The position numbers and the translations under genes were made by a program. Below are positions 1 to 7,225 of a DNA stretch of 43,877 nucleotides, one piece after another (the first letter of the stretch is position 1; each line of letters starts with the position of its first letter). Source of the DNA: Phenylobacterium aquaticum (GTDB taxonomy: Bacteria; Pseudomonadota; Alphaproteobacteria; Caulobacterales; Caulobacteraceae); NCBI RefSeq assembly GCF_947378715.1, contig NZ_CANCLE010000008.1:1-43877 (forward strand), in the 5' to 3' direction. The notes beneath the pieces are model-generated. The model saw only the letters and a program-made list of their open reading frames with translations. It was not told the origin of the DNA and did no database searches.

Positions 1-387
1 CTGAAGATCGTCACCAAGCGCCAGCCTACCCCTCAGGAGATCGAGGACATGCTGTTCGCCTTCACTATCGCCAAGCACGTGAAGTCCAACGCCATCGTCT
101 TCGCCAAGGACGGCCAGACCGCCGGCATCGGCGCCGGCCAGATGAACCGACGCGACAGCGCCCGCATCGCCGCCATCCGCGCGGCGGAGGCCGCCGAGAC
201 GGCGGGGCTGAAGCAGAGCCTGGCCCTGGGTTCGGCCTGCGCCTCCGAAGCCTTCTTCCCCTTCCCCGACGGCCTGATCCAGGCGGCCGAAGCGGGCGCC
301 ACGGCGGTGATCCAGCCGGGCGGTTCGATGGGCGACGCGGCGGTGATCGAAGCGGCCGACGCGCACGGCCTGACCAAGCCGAAGTAG
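1..387 (+). CDS. C-terminal part of a second PurH-like protein (5' end outside the window)
   Basis: The frame is open from the first base and encodes 128 residues matching the C-terminal AICAR-transformylase half of the PurH encoded at 430-2043. By eye there are about 14 differences over the 125 aligned residues. The match stops just before the end of the domain: purH ends MAFTGVRVFRH, whereas this copy ends after Thr with KPK and a TAG stop. The terminal FRH is well conserved in PurH, so this copy may be inactive or degenerating. It faces purH convergently with 42 bases between the stops. Whether the upstream part is a whole second purH or only a fragment cannot be seen here. The divergence argues against a simple assembly fold-back. 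Confidence 0.75.
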   Translation: MKIVTKRQPTPQEIEDMLFAFTIAKHVKSNAIVFAKDGQTAGIGAGQMNRRDSARIAAIRAAEAAETAGLKQSLALGSACASEAFFPFPDGLIQAAEAGATAVIQPGGSMGDAAVIEAADAHGLTKPK

Positions 388-397
388 GGGGCGGGGC

Positions 398-428
398 CAC
401 CTCCCCCAGCGGGGGAGGTGCGCGTTTT
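398..428 (+). terminator. rho-independent terminator-like hairpin between the convergent purH copies
   Basis: A perfect 10-bp stem (CACCTCCCCC / GGGGGAGGTG, 398-407 and 411-420) with an AGC loop is followed by TTTT at 425-428. It sits 10 bases after the stop of the plus-strand PurH-like frame. On the minus strand it lies just beyond the purH stop but lacks a T-run there. CCTCCCCC-N3-GGGGGAGG hairpins are, to my knowledge, frequent in intergenic DNA of this group, so it may also be a dispersed repeat. Confidence 0.65.
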
Positions 429-429
429 C

Positions 430-2043
430 CTAGTGCCGGAACACCCGCACGCCGGTGAAGGCCATGGTCACCCCGGCCGCATCGGCGGCGGCGATGACCT
501 CGGCGTCGCGGATTGAGCCGCCGGGCTGGATCACCGCCGTGGCCCCGGCTTCCGCCGCTTGGATCAGGCCGTCGGCGAAGGGGAAGAAGGCTTCCGAGGC
601 GCAGGCCGAACCCTGGGCCAGGCTCTGGGGCAGGCCGGCGGTTTCAGCGGCTTCCGCCGCGCGGATGGCGGCGATGCGGGCCGAGTCGCGACGATTCATC
701 TGGCCGGCCCCGATGCCGGCGGTCTGGCCGTCCTTGGCGAAGACGATGGCGTTGGACTTCACGTGCTTGGCGATGGTGAAGGCGAACAGCATGTCGGCCA
801 CCTCGGCCTGCGTCGGCTGGCGCTGGGTGACGATCTTCAGGTCGGCGGCGGTCAGGTGTGAATTGTCCCGGCTCTGGACCAGGAAGCCGCCGGCCACCTG
901 CTTGAAAAGGTCGCCGGTGCTCAAGGGGTCTGGCATGCCGCCGGTGATCAACAGGCGCAGGTCCTTGCGCCTCGCGAACATGGCGATGGCCTCGTCGTCG
1001 GCCCCCGGCGCCACCACCACCTCGGTGAACACCTTGACGATCTCGCGGGCCGCCTCGGCGGTCAGCCGCTGGTTCACGGCGACGATGCCGCCAAAGGCCG
1101 AGACCGGATCGCATTGCAGGGCGCGCTCATAGGCCGTCTTCAGGTCGGCGCCGAGCGCCACGCCGCAGGGATTGGCGTGCTTGATGATGGCCACGGCCGC
1201 GCGATCATGGCCCGCGAACTCGGCGACCAGCTCGATGGCCGCGTCGGTGTCGGCGATGTTGTTGTAGCTGAGCGCCTTGCCCTGCAGCTGGCGGGCGGTG
1301 GCGACGCCGATGCGCGGGTTCTCCTCGCGGTAGAAGCTCGCCGACTGATGCGGATTCTCGCCATAGCGCATGGTCTGGACCAGCGTCCCGGCGAAGGCCC
1401 GGCGGCGCGGGGCCTCATCGCCCAGTTGCTTGGCGAACCAGGTGGAGATGGCCGCGTCATAGGCCGCCGTGCGGGCATAGGCGCGGGCGGCCAGCCGCTT
1501 GCGCAGCTCCAGGCCCGTGGTCCCCTGGGTCTTCAGCTCCTCCAGCACCTCTTCGACATCGGCCAGCTCGGTGCAGACGCAGACATAGCCGTGGTTCTTG
1601 GCGGCTGAACGGATCATGGCCGGGCCGCCGATGTCGATGTTCTCGACGGCGGTCTCGAAATCGGCCCCGCCGGCGACGGTCTGCTCGAAGGGGTAGAGGT
1701 TCACATAGACCAGATCGATGCCGCCAATGCCGTGGTCGGCCATGGCCTTGGCGTGGTCGGGCGCGTCGCGGACGCCCAGGAGGCCGCCATGGACGATGGG
1801 GTGCAGGGTCTTGACCCGGCCGTCCATCATCTCGGGGAAGCCGGTCAGGTCGGAAATGTCCTTCACCGCCAGGCCGGCGGCGGCCAGGGCGGCCCGCGTG
1901 CCGCCGGTGGAGATCAGCTCGACGCCGTGGGCGGCCAGCACCTTGGCCGCCTCGATCAGGCCGGTCTTGTCGGAGACCGAGATCAGGGCGCGGCGGATCG
2001 GCGCACGGTCGGGAGCTTGCGGGAAATCGGGGGCGGCGGGCAT
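430..2043 (-). CDS. purH: bifunctional AICAR transformylase / IMP cyclohydrolase
   Basis: PurH catalyses the last two steps of purine synthesis: formylation of AICAR with 10-formyl-THF, then ring closure to IMP. The product is 537 residues, the usual family length. The N-terminal MGS-like cyclohydrolase domain begins RRALISVSDKTGL. The transformylase domain carries RYGENPHQ (about residues 226-233) and the catalytic KHANPCG (Lys288-His289), and ends FRH. The ATG at 2043 is chosen because AGGAG lies 6 bases upstream; the frame stays open to 2067 without a better site. A ZTP riboswitch lies directly upstream, so translation is probably induced when ZTP/AICAR accumulates. The 3' third has a diverged inverted copy at 1-387. 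Confidence 0.97.
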   Translation of the reverse strand: MPAAPDFPQAPDRAPIRRALISVSDKTGLIEAAKVLAAHGVELISTGGTRAALAAAGLAVKDISDLTGFPEMMDGRVKTLHPIVHGGLLGVRDAPDHAKAMADHGIGGIDLVYVNLYPFEQTVAGGADFETAVENIDIGGPAMIRSAAKNHGYVCVCTELADVEEVLEELKTQGTTGLELRKRLAARAYARTAAYDAAISTWFAKQLGDEAPRRRAFAGTLVQTMRYGENPHQSASFYREENPRIGVATARQLQGKALSYNNIADTDAAIELVAEFAGHDRAAVAIIKHANPCGVALGADLKTAYERALQCDPVSAFGGIVAVNQRLTAEAAREIVKVFTEVVVAPGADDEAIAMFARRKDLRLLITGGMPDPLSTGDLFKQVAGGFLVQSRDNSHLTAADLKIVTQRQPTQAEVADMLFAFTIAKHVKSNAIVFAKDGQTAGIGAGQMNRRDSARIAAIRAAEAAETAGLPQSLAQGSACASEAFFPFADGLIQAAEAGATAVIQPGGSIRDAEVIAAADAAGVTMAFTGVRVFRH

Positions 2044-2072
2044 GGCGTTCTCCTGGGAAACCAACACGGAAA

Positions 2073-2141
2073 CGCCCAGGCGCGCGGCAGAAGACCCCGC
2101 GCTCCCCGGTGGTGTCCCACCTTCAATCGCCAGTTACGCGG
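2073..2141 (-). promoter_or_regulatory. ZTP (pfl) riboswitch aptamer upstream of purH
   Basis: Read on the minus strand, the leader has the ZTP-riboswitch core. A P1 stem CCGCG/CGCGG encloses TAACTGGCGA, a GGTGG-GACA-CCACC hairpin and GGGGAGCG. A second element ends GCGCCTGGGC. The GGCG of ACTGGCGA can form the family pseudoknot with CGCC. The class binds the purine intermediate ZTP and is known upstream of purH and folate/one-carbon genes. The aptamer ends 29 bases before the start codon. Its CCTGGG (2075-2080) can pair with CCCAGG (2052-2057), which overlaps the Shine-Dalgarno AGGAG (2050-2054). This suggests control of translation initiation, which is an inference. Confidence 0.9.
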
Positions 2142-2190
2142 ATGGCGGGGGTCTAGGCCCAGCCGAGGGTCGCGTCAATGCGGCGAGGCC

Positions 2191-3918
2191 TCAGTGCGGC
2201 GGGGGCCAGGCCTCCGCAGCGGCGAGCTTCCAGCGCACCCGGGCGCCGGCGTCGAGCCGGGCGTGACCGCGCAGCACCACCTGGTGGGCGCGGCGGGGCT
2301 GGCCGTCCTGGAAATAGACCGAGGTCTCGACCGACACCTCCTGGGCGTCGTTGCGCAGCCACCAGCCGGTCTCCTGGCCCTCGGCGCGCAACAGCACGCT
2401 GCGGCCGTCCCGGGCCAGGCTGGCGCGGACATCCGGGTGGACGTGGAAGCGCAGGAAGAAGGGGGCGAAGCGCCGGGCGCCCTCTGCGGCGGCGGCGTCG
2501 GTCAGGGGCGTCAGCCGGTCCTCGCCGCGCAGCTCGTCGGCGCCCAGGTCCAGGAACAGCCTGCGCTCGTGGCGCAGGCGGAAGGCCTTGGCCCAACCGT
2601 CGTGGGACAGCTCGAGCCACAGCCCGCCCTCGCCCTCGTGCTTGCGTTGCTCCACGGCGTCATAGACCCGGGCCAGACGCGCGCCCAGGGCGGCGGCCTG
2701 GAAGCCGCGCAGGGGATCACCGCAGCTGGCGTCGGCGATCGACAGGGTCGAGGCGCCGTCAGCCAGGCGCAGGCCCTGGGGCGCGGCCGCGATCGGCGAC
2801 CAGGCGCAGGAGGTGATCAGCCGCTTGCCGTGGGCCAGCACCTCGACGGCCAGGGGCTGGGCGCAGGCGGTGACGCTCCAGGGTCCCTCGGCCGGCGGGG
2901 CGGCGTCGGCCAGGAGCTGCAGGCTCTTGCTCTCCATCCGGTGATAGCCGTTGCGGGTGGCCGGCAGGCGACCCTGCTCGTCCTCGCTGGCCCGGGCGGC
3001 GGCGACATAGGACCGGGTCAGGGCCTCGCCCCCCTGCAGGGCCGGCAGGCCGCCGTCGGCCAGGGTGAAGAACCGCACCGCCCCGGCCAGCCGGTCCATG
3101 GCCCGCATCATCTCGTCGGGTCCGGCGACGCCGCGCTGGACCAGGGCGTCGTCCAGGGTCTGCAGGTCGAACAACAGCTCAAGCGCGGCGGCCGGACAGC
3201 GGGATGCGTGGCCGCCATCGGGCAGGACGGTGGCCTGCAGGGCGCGTTCCAGCCGGATCAGGCCCCGGTCCATCAACTGTTCCCCGGCCTCTCCCGCCAG
3301 GGCCGCGCCGGCCAGGGCCACGGAGACCGCCCGCTCGGCGGCGTGGACGGGCGCGTCCAGCGCGTCCAGCAGGCAGCGGGCCTGGCGGGCGAGATCGAGG
3401 GCGATCTGGGCCTTCTCGGCGTCGGAGGCCAGCGCGCAGATCGGATGCGCCGCGCAGGCCAGGTTGAAGACCCGCCGCTCCAGGAGCTCCGGGTCCCAGG
3501 AAAAGCCGTTCCAGCGGCCGAACACCCGGCTCCAGTCCAGCGCCAGGCGCAGGCCCTCGGCGCAGCCGGCCTGGCCGGTGGCGATCAGGTCGCCCATCCA
3601 GTCCAGCCCGTGCAGGGACTGGGCGAAGCGTTTGGAGGGGCTGGGCCGGTCCCAGGGATCGCCGCGCACCCCGGTGTCCAGGGTGACGCCGCCGAACTGG
3701 AAGCGCCCGGCCAGGACGCGACGTCCGGATTCCAGGTCGACGGGACGCGGATCATGCGGCGTGGCGGCCAGGCCGGTCGGCCGGGGACGGGTCAGCCGCC
3801 AGCGGTGCCAGGGATTGCCGGTCCATTCGCGGATCAGCTGCCGGCGCGCGCCCAGCGCCAGGGCGAGCGCGAAGGTCCCCCCGGGCAGGCGCGTCAGAGC
3901 CGGAAGCCCGCCCGCCAT
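2191..3918 (-). CDS. heparinase II/III-family protein
   Basis: The 575-residue product resembles the heparinase II/III-like family (alpha/alpha-toroid plus beta-sheet polysaccharide-lyase fold). In Alphaproteobacteria such a gene commonly sits between purH and rpe/rsmB, as here. The N-terminal half is rich in Trp/His/Arg and helical (for example RFQFGGVTLD near residue 90). The C-terminal half is the beta-rich domain with HDGWAKAFRLRHERRLFLD and RFHVHPDV. I see no obvious signal peptide, so a cytoplasmic or atypically exported role is open. The start is 9 bases after the rpe stop with a weak AGGACC ribosome site, so it is probably co-transcribed with rpe. The substrate is unknown; the orthologues have no established function that I know of. 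Confidence 0.8.
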   Translation of the reverse strand: MAGGLPALTRLPGGTFALALALGARRQLIREWTGNPWHRWRLTRPRPTGLAATPHDPRPVDLESGRRVLAGRFQFGGVTLDTGVRGDPWDRPSPSKRFAQSLHGLDWMGDLIATGQAGCAEGLRLALDWSRVFGRWNGFSWDPELLERRVFNLACAAHPICALASDAEKAQIALDLARQARCLLDALDAPVHAAERAVSVALAGAALAGEAGEQLMDRGLIRLERALQATVLPDGGHASRCPAAALELLFDLQTLDDALVQRGVAGPDEMMRAMDRLAGAVRFFTLADGGLPALQGGEALTRSYVAAARASEDEQGRLPATRNGYHRMESKSLQLLADAAPPAEGPWSVTACAQPLAVEVLAHGKRLITSCAWSPIAAAPQGLRLADGASTLSIADASCGDPLRGFQAAALGARLARVYDAVEQRKHEGEGGLWLELSHDGWAKAFRLRHERRLFLDLGADELRGEDRLTPLTDAAAAEGARRFAPFFLRFHVHPDVRASLARDGRSVLLRAEGQETGWWLRNDAQEVSVETSVYFQDGQPRRAHQVVLRGHARLDAGARVRWKLAAAEAWPPPH

Positions 3919-3927
3919 GGCCAGGTC

Positions 3928-4593
3928 CTATCCGCCGCGCAGGGCGGCGATGTTGGCGGCGTAGGCCTGCGCCCCGCCCTTGAACACGGCGGTGCCGGCG
4001 ACCAGGGCCGTGGCCCCGGCGGCAATACAGAGCGGCGCGGTCTCCGGCGTCACCCCGCCATCGACCTCCAGTGGAATATCGCGGCCCGTGGCGTCGATCA
4101 TCTCCCGCAGCCGGGTGATCTTGGCCAGCTGGGAGCGCATGAATTTCTGGCCGCCGAAGCCCGGATTGATCGACATCACCAGGATCAGGTCGACCTCGTC
4201 CATCATCCACTCGATCACCGAGGGCGAGGTCGAGGGATTGAACACAACGCCGGCCTTGGCGCCCAGCTCGCGGATCCGCTTAAGGGTGCGGTTCAGGTGG
4301 GGGCCGCTTTCCGGGTGGACACTGATGATGTCGGCGCCGGCCTCGGCGAAGGCTTCCAGGAACGGGTCGACCGGGGCGATCATCAGATGCACGTCCATCG
4401 GGATCGAGACGTGGGGCTTCAGCGCCTTCACGATGTCGGGGCCCAGCGTGATGTTCGGCACGAAGTGGCCGTCCATGACGTCGATATGCAGCCAGTCGGC
4501 GCCCGCCGCCTGGACGGCCCGCGCTTCCTCCCCCAGGCGCGCGAAGTCCGCCGCCAATATGGAGGGCGCGATGATCGGGGTGCGTGCGGTCAT
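3928..4593 (-). CDS. rpe: ribulose-phosphate 3-epimerase
   Basis: Rpe interconverts ribulose-5-phosphate and xylulose-5-phosphate in the pentose-phosphate pathway. The 221-residue product has the family signatures: APSILAADF at the N terminus, HIDVMDGHFVPN with the metal-binding His/Asp, INPGFGGQ, and EVDGGV with the second catalytic Asp. The length is normal for the TIM-barrel family. The gene lies between rsmB (40 bases upstream) and the heparinase-like gene (9 bases downstream) on the same strand, consistent with one operon. Confidence 0.97.
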   Translation of the reverse strand: MTARTPIIAPSILAADFARLGEEARAVQAAGADWLHIDVMDGHFVPNITLGPDIVKALKPHVSIPMDVHLMIAPVDPFLEAFAEAGADIISVHPESGPHLNRTLKRIRELGAKAGVVFNPSTSPSVIEWMMDEVDLILVMSINPGFGGQKFMRSQLAKITRLREMIDATGRDIPLEVDGGVTPETAPLCIAAGATALVAGTAVFKGGAQAYAANIAALRGG

Positions 4594-4633
4594 GTCTCCG
4601 GATTAACCGCGCCGCGCGCCCCGGCCAACCCCT

Positions 4634-5935
4634 CTATTGACCGCTGCGGTGGAAACGCACGGCATAGAAGCCGTCGCAGCCGCCTGGACGCTGGTGCGGC
4701 AGCAATCTGAGCGCGCCATTGGGCGCCAGGCTCGCCTCGGGCGCGCCGGCCTCGCCCGGCGTGGCGGGCTGAATTGTGAACTCAGGATGGCGGGCCAGGA
4801 AGCCTTCCGTCTGGGCCTCGCCCTCCTCGGGCTCCAGCGAACAGACGCAATAGACCAGCCGTCCGCCGGGCTTCACATGGCCGGCGGCGGCGTCCAGCAT
4901 CCGCGACTGCACGGCGGCCAGCGAAGCGATGTCCCCCGGCCGCGCCGCCCACAGCACATCGGGATTGCGCCGGAAGGTGCCGGTGGCGGAGCAGGGGGCG
5001 TCGAGCAGCACGGCGTCGAAGGTCCTGGGATCGCCCCAGGCGCCGGCGTCGGCGACCACGGTCTCGGCGGAAAGGCTCGTGCGCTCCAGGTTCTCCTTCA
5101 GCCGCTCCAGCCGGGCGGCGGAGCGATCCAGGGCGGTGACGGTCGCCCCGGTGGCGGCCAGCTGCAGGGTCTTGCCGCCGGGCGCGGCGCAGAGGTCGAG
5201 CACGGTCTGGCCGGCCTGGGCGTCCAGCAGGCGCGCCGGGATCGCCGCGCTGGCGTCCTGCACCCACCAGGCGCCGTCATCGAAGCCCGGCCAGGCGGAG
5301 ACGTCGCCGCGCAGAGCCGTACGCAGCGTGCCGCTAGGCAGGACCTCGGCCTCAAGGGCCTCGGCGAGGCCGGCGTCTGGGGCCTTGAGCGACAGGTCGG
5401 TGGCAGGCTCCTGGGAGATGATCGCGGCGATGGCGCGGGCGGTCTCCTCCCCGTGGGCGCTGCGCCAGCGGGCGAACAGCCAAGGCGGAGCCAGGGCCTC
5501 GGGGTCGCTCATGTCCGGCGGGTCGCGGGTCAGGGCGCGCAGCACGGCGTTGACCAGGCCCTTGAACGGCCGGGTCGCGGCCTGGGAGGCGGCGAGGCCG
5601 ACCGTGGCGTCGACGGCGGCATAGGCCGGGGCGCCCATGGCGAAGGCCTGGGTCGCGCCCAGCCGCAGGATGTTGCGCACGGCCTCCGGCGGCGGCTTGG
5701 CCAGCTTGGCGTCCAGGGCCCGATCGATGGGGCCCAGATGGCGCAGGGTGGCCAGCGTCAGGGCGCGAGCGAAGCCGCGGTCGCGCGGCTCCAGCCCCCG
5801 GAAGGCGCCGGTGCTGGAGGCTTCCTCCAGGCCGGTGCGGCGGGCGAGCGCGGCGGTCAGCAGGTCGAGGGCGGCGCGGCGGGCGGCCAGGCCGCGGATT
5901 TCGCCGCCGTCTTCTGAGGTGTTGAGATCGGTCAC
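4634..5935 (-). CDS. rsmB: 16S rRNA (cytosine-967-C5) methyltransferase
   Basis: RsmB methylates C967 of 16S rRNA using SAM. The product has an N-terminal NusB-like helical domain (ARRAALDLLTAAL onward). The C-terminal Rossmann methyltransferase domain carries DLCAAPGGKTLQLA (SAM motif I), DAPCSATG with the motif IV Cys, and VYCVCSLEPEEGE with the second conserved Cys. The start is uncertain. A GTG at 5935 (433 residues) has AAGGGGG about 12 bases upstream. The frame also extends to a TTG at 5998 (454 residues) with no ribosome site. The gene is divergent from the SDHAF4-like gene at 6083 and heads the rsmB-rpe-heparinase-purH run. Confidence 0.93.
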   Translation of the reverse strand: MTDLNTSEDGGEIRGLAARRAALDLLTAALARRTGLEEASSTGAFRGLEPRDRGFARALTLATLRHLGPIDRALDAKLAKPPPEAVRNILRLGATQAFAMGAPAYAAVDATVGLAASQAATRPFKGLVNAVLRALTRDPPDMSDPEALAPPWLFARWRSAHGEETARAIAAIISQEPATDLSLKAPDAGLAEALEAEVLPSGTLRTALRGDVSAWPGFDDGAWWVQDASAAIPARLLDAQAGQTVLDLCAAPGGKTLQLAATGATVTALDRSAARLERLKENLERTSLSAETVVADAGAWGDPRTFDAVLLDAPCSATGTFRRNPDVLWAARPGDIASLAAVQSRMLDAAAGHVKPGGRLVYCVCSLEPEEGEAQTEGFLARHPEFTIQPATPGEAGAPEASLAPNGALRLLPHQRPGGCDGFYAVRFHRSGQ

Positions 5936-6082
5936 CGGCGCGGCGTGCCCCCTTCGGAGCCCGGGCGCAAGCCCGCCGGCGTCGAATTCGCCCGCCAAGG
6001 TCGCGGCGACGGGGTGGAATCGGCGCGAATCCCGCGTCCCTTCCCCCTGGCCGGCTCCATGCGGAAGCCCTAGATATCAGCC

Positions 6083-6280
6083 ATGACCGAAGAGACCCCG
6101 CCCCACGCCGCACCGGACAAGGTGCTGACCCCCGCCGCCCGCCGGGCGCTGGAGGAGGCGCAGACCCGCCGCGCCGCCGCCGCCCTGGCGGCCCCGCCGC
6201 CGGAGGAGGGCGGTCCGGCGGGGCCCGAGCCCACGCGCTTCGGCGACTGGGAACGCAAGGGCATCGCCGTCGACTTCTGA
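6083..6280 (+). CDS. DUF1674 / SDHAF4-like succinate dehydrogenase assembly factor
   Basis: The 65-residue protein ends with the diagnostic DUF1674/SDHAF4 signature GGPAGPEPTRFGDWERKG...DF. In eukaryotes SDHAF4 (Sdh8) binds the flavinylated SdhA subunit during assembly of succinate dehydrogenase. A similar role in bacteria is inferred from the shared motif. The N-terminal half is Ala/Pro/Glu-rich and probably disordered. No sdh gene is nearby. The position next to, and divergent from, rsmB is common in Alphaproteobacteria. The ribosome site is weak. Confidence 0.85.
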   Translation: MTEETPPHAAPDKVLTPAARRALEEAQTRRAAAALAAPPPEEGGPAGPEPTRFGDWERKGIAVDF

Positions 6281-6291
6281 GGCGAGTGCGC

Positions 6292-6310
6292 CTCGCCCCT
6301 CAGGGGCGAG
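6292..6310 (+). terminator. hairpin after the SDHAF4-like gene
   Basis: CTCGCCCC (6292-6299) and GGGGCGAG (6303-6310) form a perfect 8-bp stem with a TCA loop, 11 bases after the stop codon. No T-run follows, so it is a weak terminator or an RNA-stabilising hairpin. Confidence 0.4.
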
Positions 6311-6371
6311 CAGTCGCTCCAACCCCCGCGCCCGCCTAGGATTTTGCAGAAATCCGGCGGAGTTGCGGCCC

Positions 6372-6863
6372 ATGTCCCTGTTGAAGTCCATCCTGGCGCG
6401 GAGCCTGGCGGTTCTGGCCCTGATGTCGGCGGCCTGGGCGCCCGTGGCCGTCGCCGCCGATCTCTATGTGCCCACCTATGGTTATGCGGCCCAGCACTAT
6501 GGCGCCCCGCGCGCCTGTTGCGGCGCGCCGCCCTGTTGCGCCCAGGCGGCTCCGCCCCCCTGCCGCGACCCTCGCGCCTGCGGTCCCTGCGACTGCGTCG
6601 GCGCCATCACCCTGGGTCCGGCCTTCGGCTATGACGGCGGGGTCGGCCCGATCCCGGAAGGCGGCTATGGCGGTGGCGGCTACATGGTGATGGACGGCGG
6701 CTTCGCCGGGTCCGGCGCCTCGTCCAGCGCCAGGGCCAGCGCGCGCGCCTCGGCTTCGGCGTCGGCCAGCAGCCAGGTCAGCATCCGGATGGGCGGCGGC
6801 GGACATGGCGGCCACGGCGGTGGGCATGGTTCAGGCTGTGGGTCCTGCTCAGGCCACCCCTGA
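6372..6863 (+). CDS. secreted Cys-rich, Ser/Ala- and Gly/His-repeat protein of unknown function
   Basis: I do not recognise a family. The 163-residue product starts MSLLKSILARS and has a Sec-type signal peptide (hydrophobic to about residue 27, AVAADL cleavage region). A Cys-rich segment follows (RACCGAPPCCAQ...CRDPRACGPCDC), then a Gly/Tyr-rich stretch. Next comes a Ser-Ala-Arg repeat (ASARASASASASS) and a short beta-like QVSIRMGGGG. The tail is Gly/His/Cys-rich (GGHGGHGGGHGSGCGSCSG). It could be a surface, adhesive or metal-binding protein, which is speculation. The ATG at 6372 has GGAG 10 bases upstream; a TTG nine bases earlier is less likely. Codon use and GC match the neighbours. Confidence 0.75.
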   Translation: MSLLKSILARSLAVLALMSAAWAPVAVAADLYVPTYGYAAQHYGAPRACCGAPPCCAQAAPPPCRDPRACGPCDCVGAITLGPAFGYDGGVGPIPEGGYGGGGYMVMDGGFAGSGASSSARASARASASASASSQVSIRMGGGGHGGHGGGHGSGCGSCSGHP

Positions 6864-6872
6864 GGCGCGATG

Positions 6873-6880
6873 TGCGACAA
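6873..6880 (+). promoter_or_regulatory. TGCGACAA motif (copy 1 of 5)
   Basis: TGCGACAA followed by TTCGTCC, in the gap between the secreted protein and TonB receptor 1. The same octamer recurs at 7144, 15336, 15445 and, reversed, 15605, always in receptor-module upstream regions. A binding site for a common regulator is inferred. Confidence 0.35.
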
Positions 6881-7143
6881 TTCGTCCACAAGACTGCAAA
6901 GCCGCGCCGACCTGACAGCAGAGCTTGAGGCCGGGTCTTCGGTATGACCGGGTCTCGCCGCCTACAGTTTCGCCAGAATCGAGAGGTTCGCGCCCAAGAC
7001 CGAAAATCGACCTCCGTATATTATGGTTCACAGGTATCTCTCGCATCACTCTACGAAGGTAGAGCCGGAAATATATCTTGAATGACCAAAAGTATGACGG
7101 GATATATAGTTATACAATACTAAGCCCGTTGCCGCGCACAACC

Positions 7144-7151
7144 TGCGACAA
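7144..7151 (+). promoter_or_regulatory. TGCGACAA motif (copy 2 of 5)
   Basis: This copy reads CCTGCGACAAATTG, ending 75 bases before the TonB receptor 1 start. It is the closest match to the reversed copy at 15605 (AAATTGTCGCAGG). Confidence 0.4.
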
Positions 7152-7160
7152 ATTGGGTCG

Positions 7161-7175
7161 TTAAGTTCCGTTTAC
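7161..7175 (+). promoter_or_regulatory. possible CtrA-type site (TTAA-N7-TTAC)
   Basis: TTAA-GTTCCGT-TTAC differs at one base from the CtrA box TTAA-N7-TTAA known in Caulobacterales. It lies about 50 bases before the receptor start. A second TTAA-N7-TTAC lies at 15625-15639 at a similar distance from the next module. Assignment to CtrA is tentative. Confidence 0.35.
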
Positions 7176-7225
7176 CACGCCTATGCGCTGCTATCCGCCA
7201 AGTTGAACCACAACAGGGGCGGACA

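Larger units (their letters stand above)
1..840. repeat. imperfect inverted repeat formed by two purH 3' ends
   Basis: Bases 1 to about 376 on the plus strand match the minus strand of about 467-840, the 3' part of purH. Both include stretches of more than 60 identical bases, for example the part encoding AKHVKSNAIVFAKDGQTAG. The arms are separated by roughly 90 bases, which hold the purH end and a terminator hairpin. The left arm may extend beyond the window. Confidence 0.8.
6864..7225. other. AT-richer intergenic region upstream of TonB receptor 1
   Basis: This 362-base gap is clearly richer in A/T than its surroundings, especially about 7010-7130, and holds no convincing gene. It contains two TGCGACAA motifs (6873-6880, 7144-7151) and a TTAA-N7-TTAC site (7161-7175). 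These recur upstream of the later receptor modules. It most likely holds the promoter and operator of the receptor at 7226. Confidence 0.6.

Noticed and set aside
398..420. Reading the CACCTCCCCC hairpin as a cruciform origin or attachment site
   Set aside because: It is short, followed by a T-run and placed between convergent stops; a terminator or dispersed intergenic hairpin is simpler.
1732..4710. A long open frame on the plus strand across purH, heparinase-like and rpe genes
   Set aside because: Low-complexity Gly/Gln/Ala translation with no domain; it is antisense to three well-supported genes.
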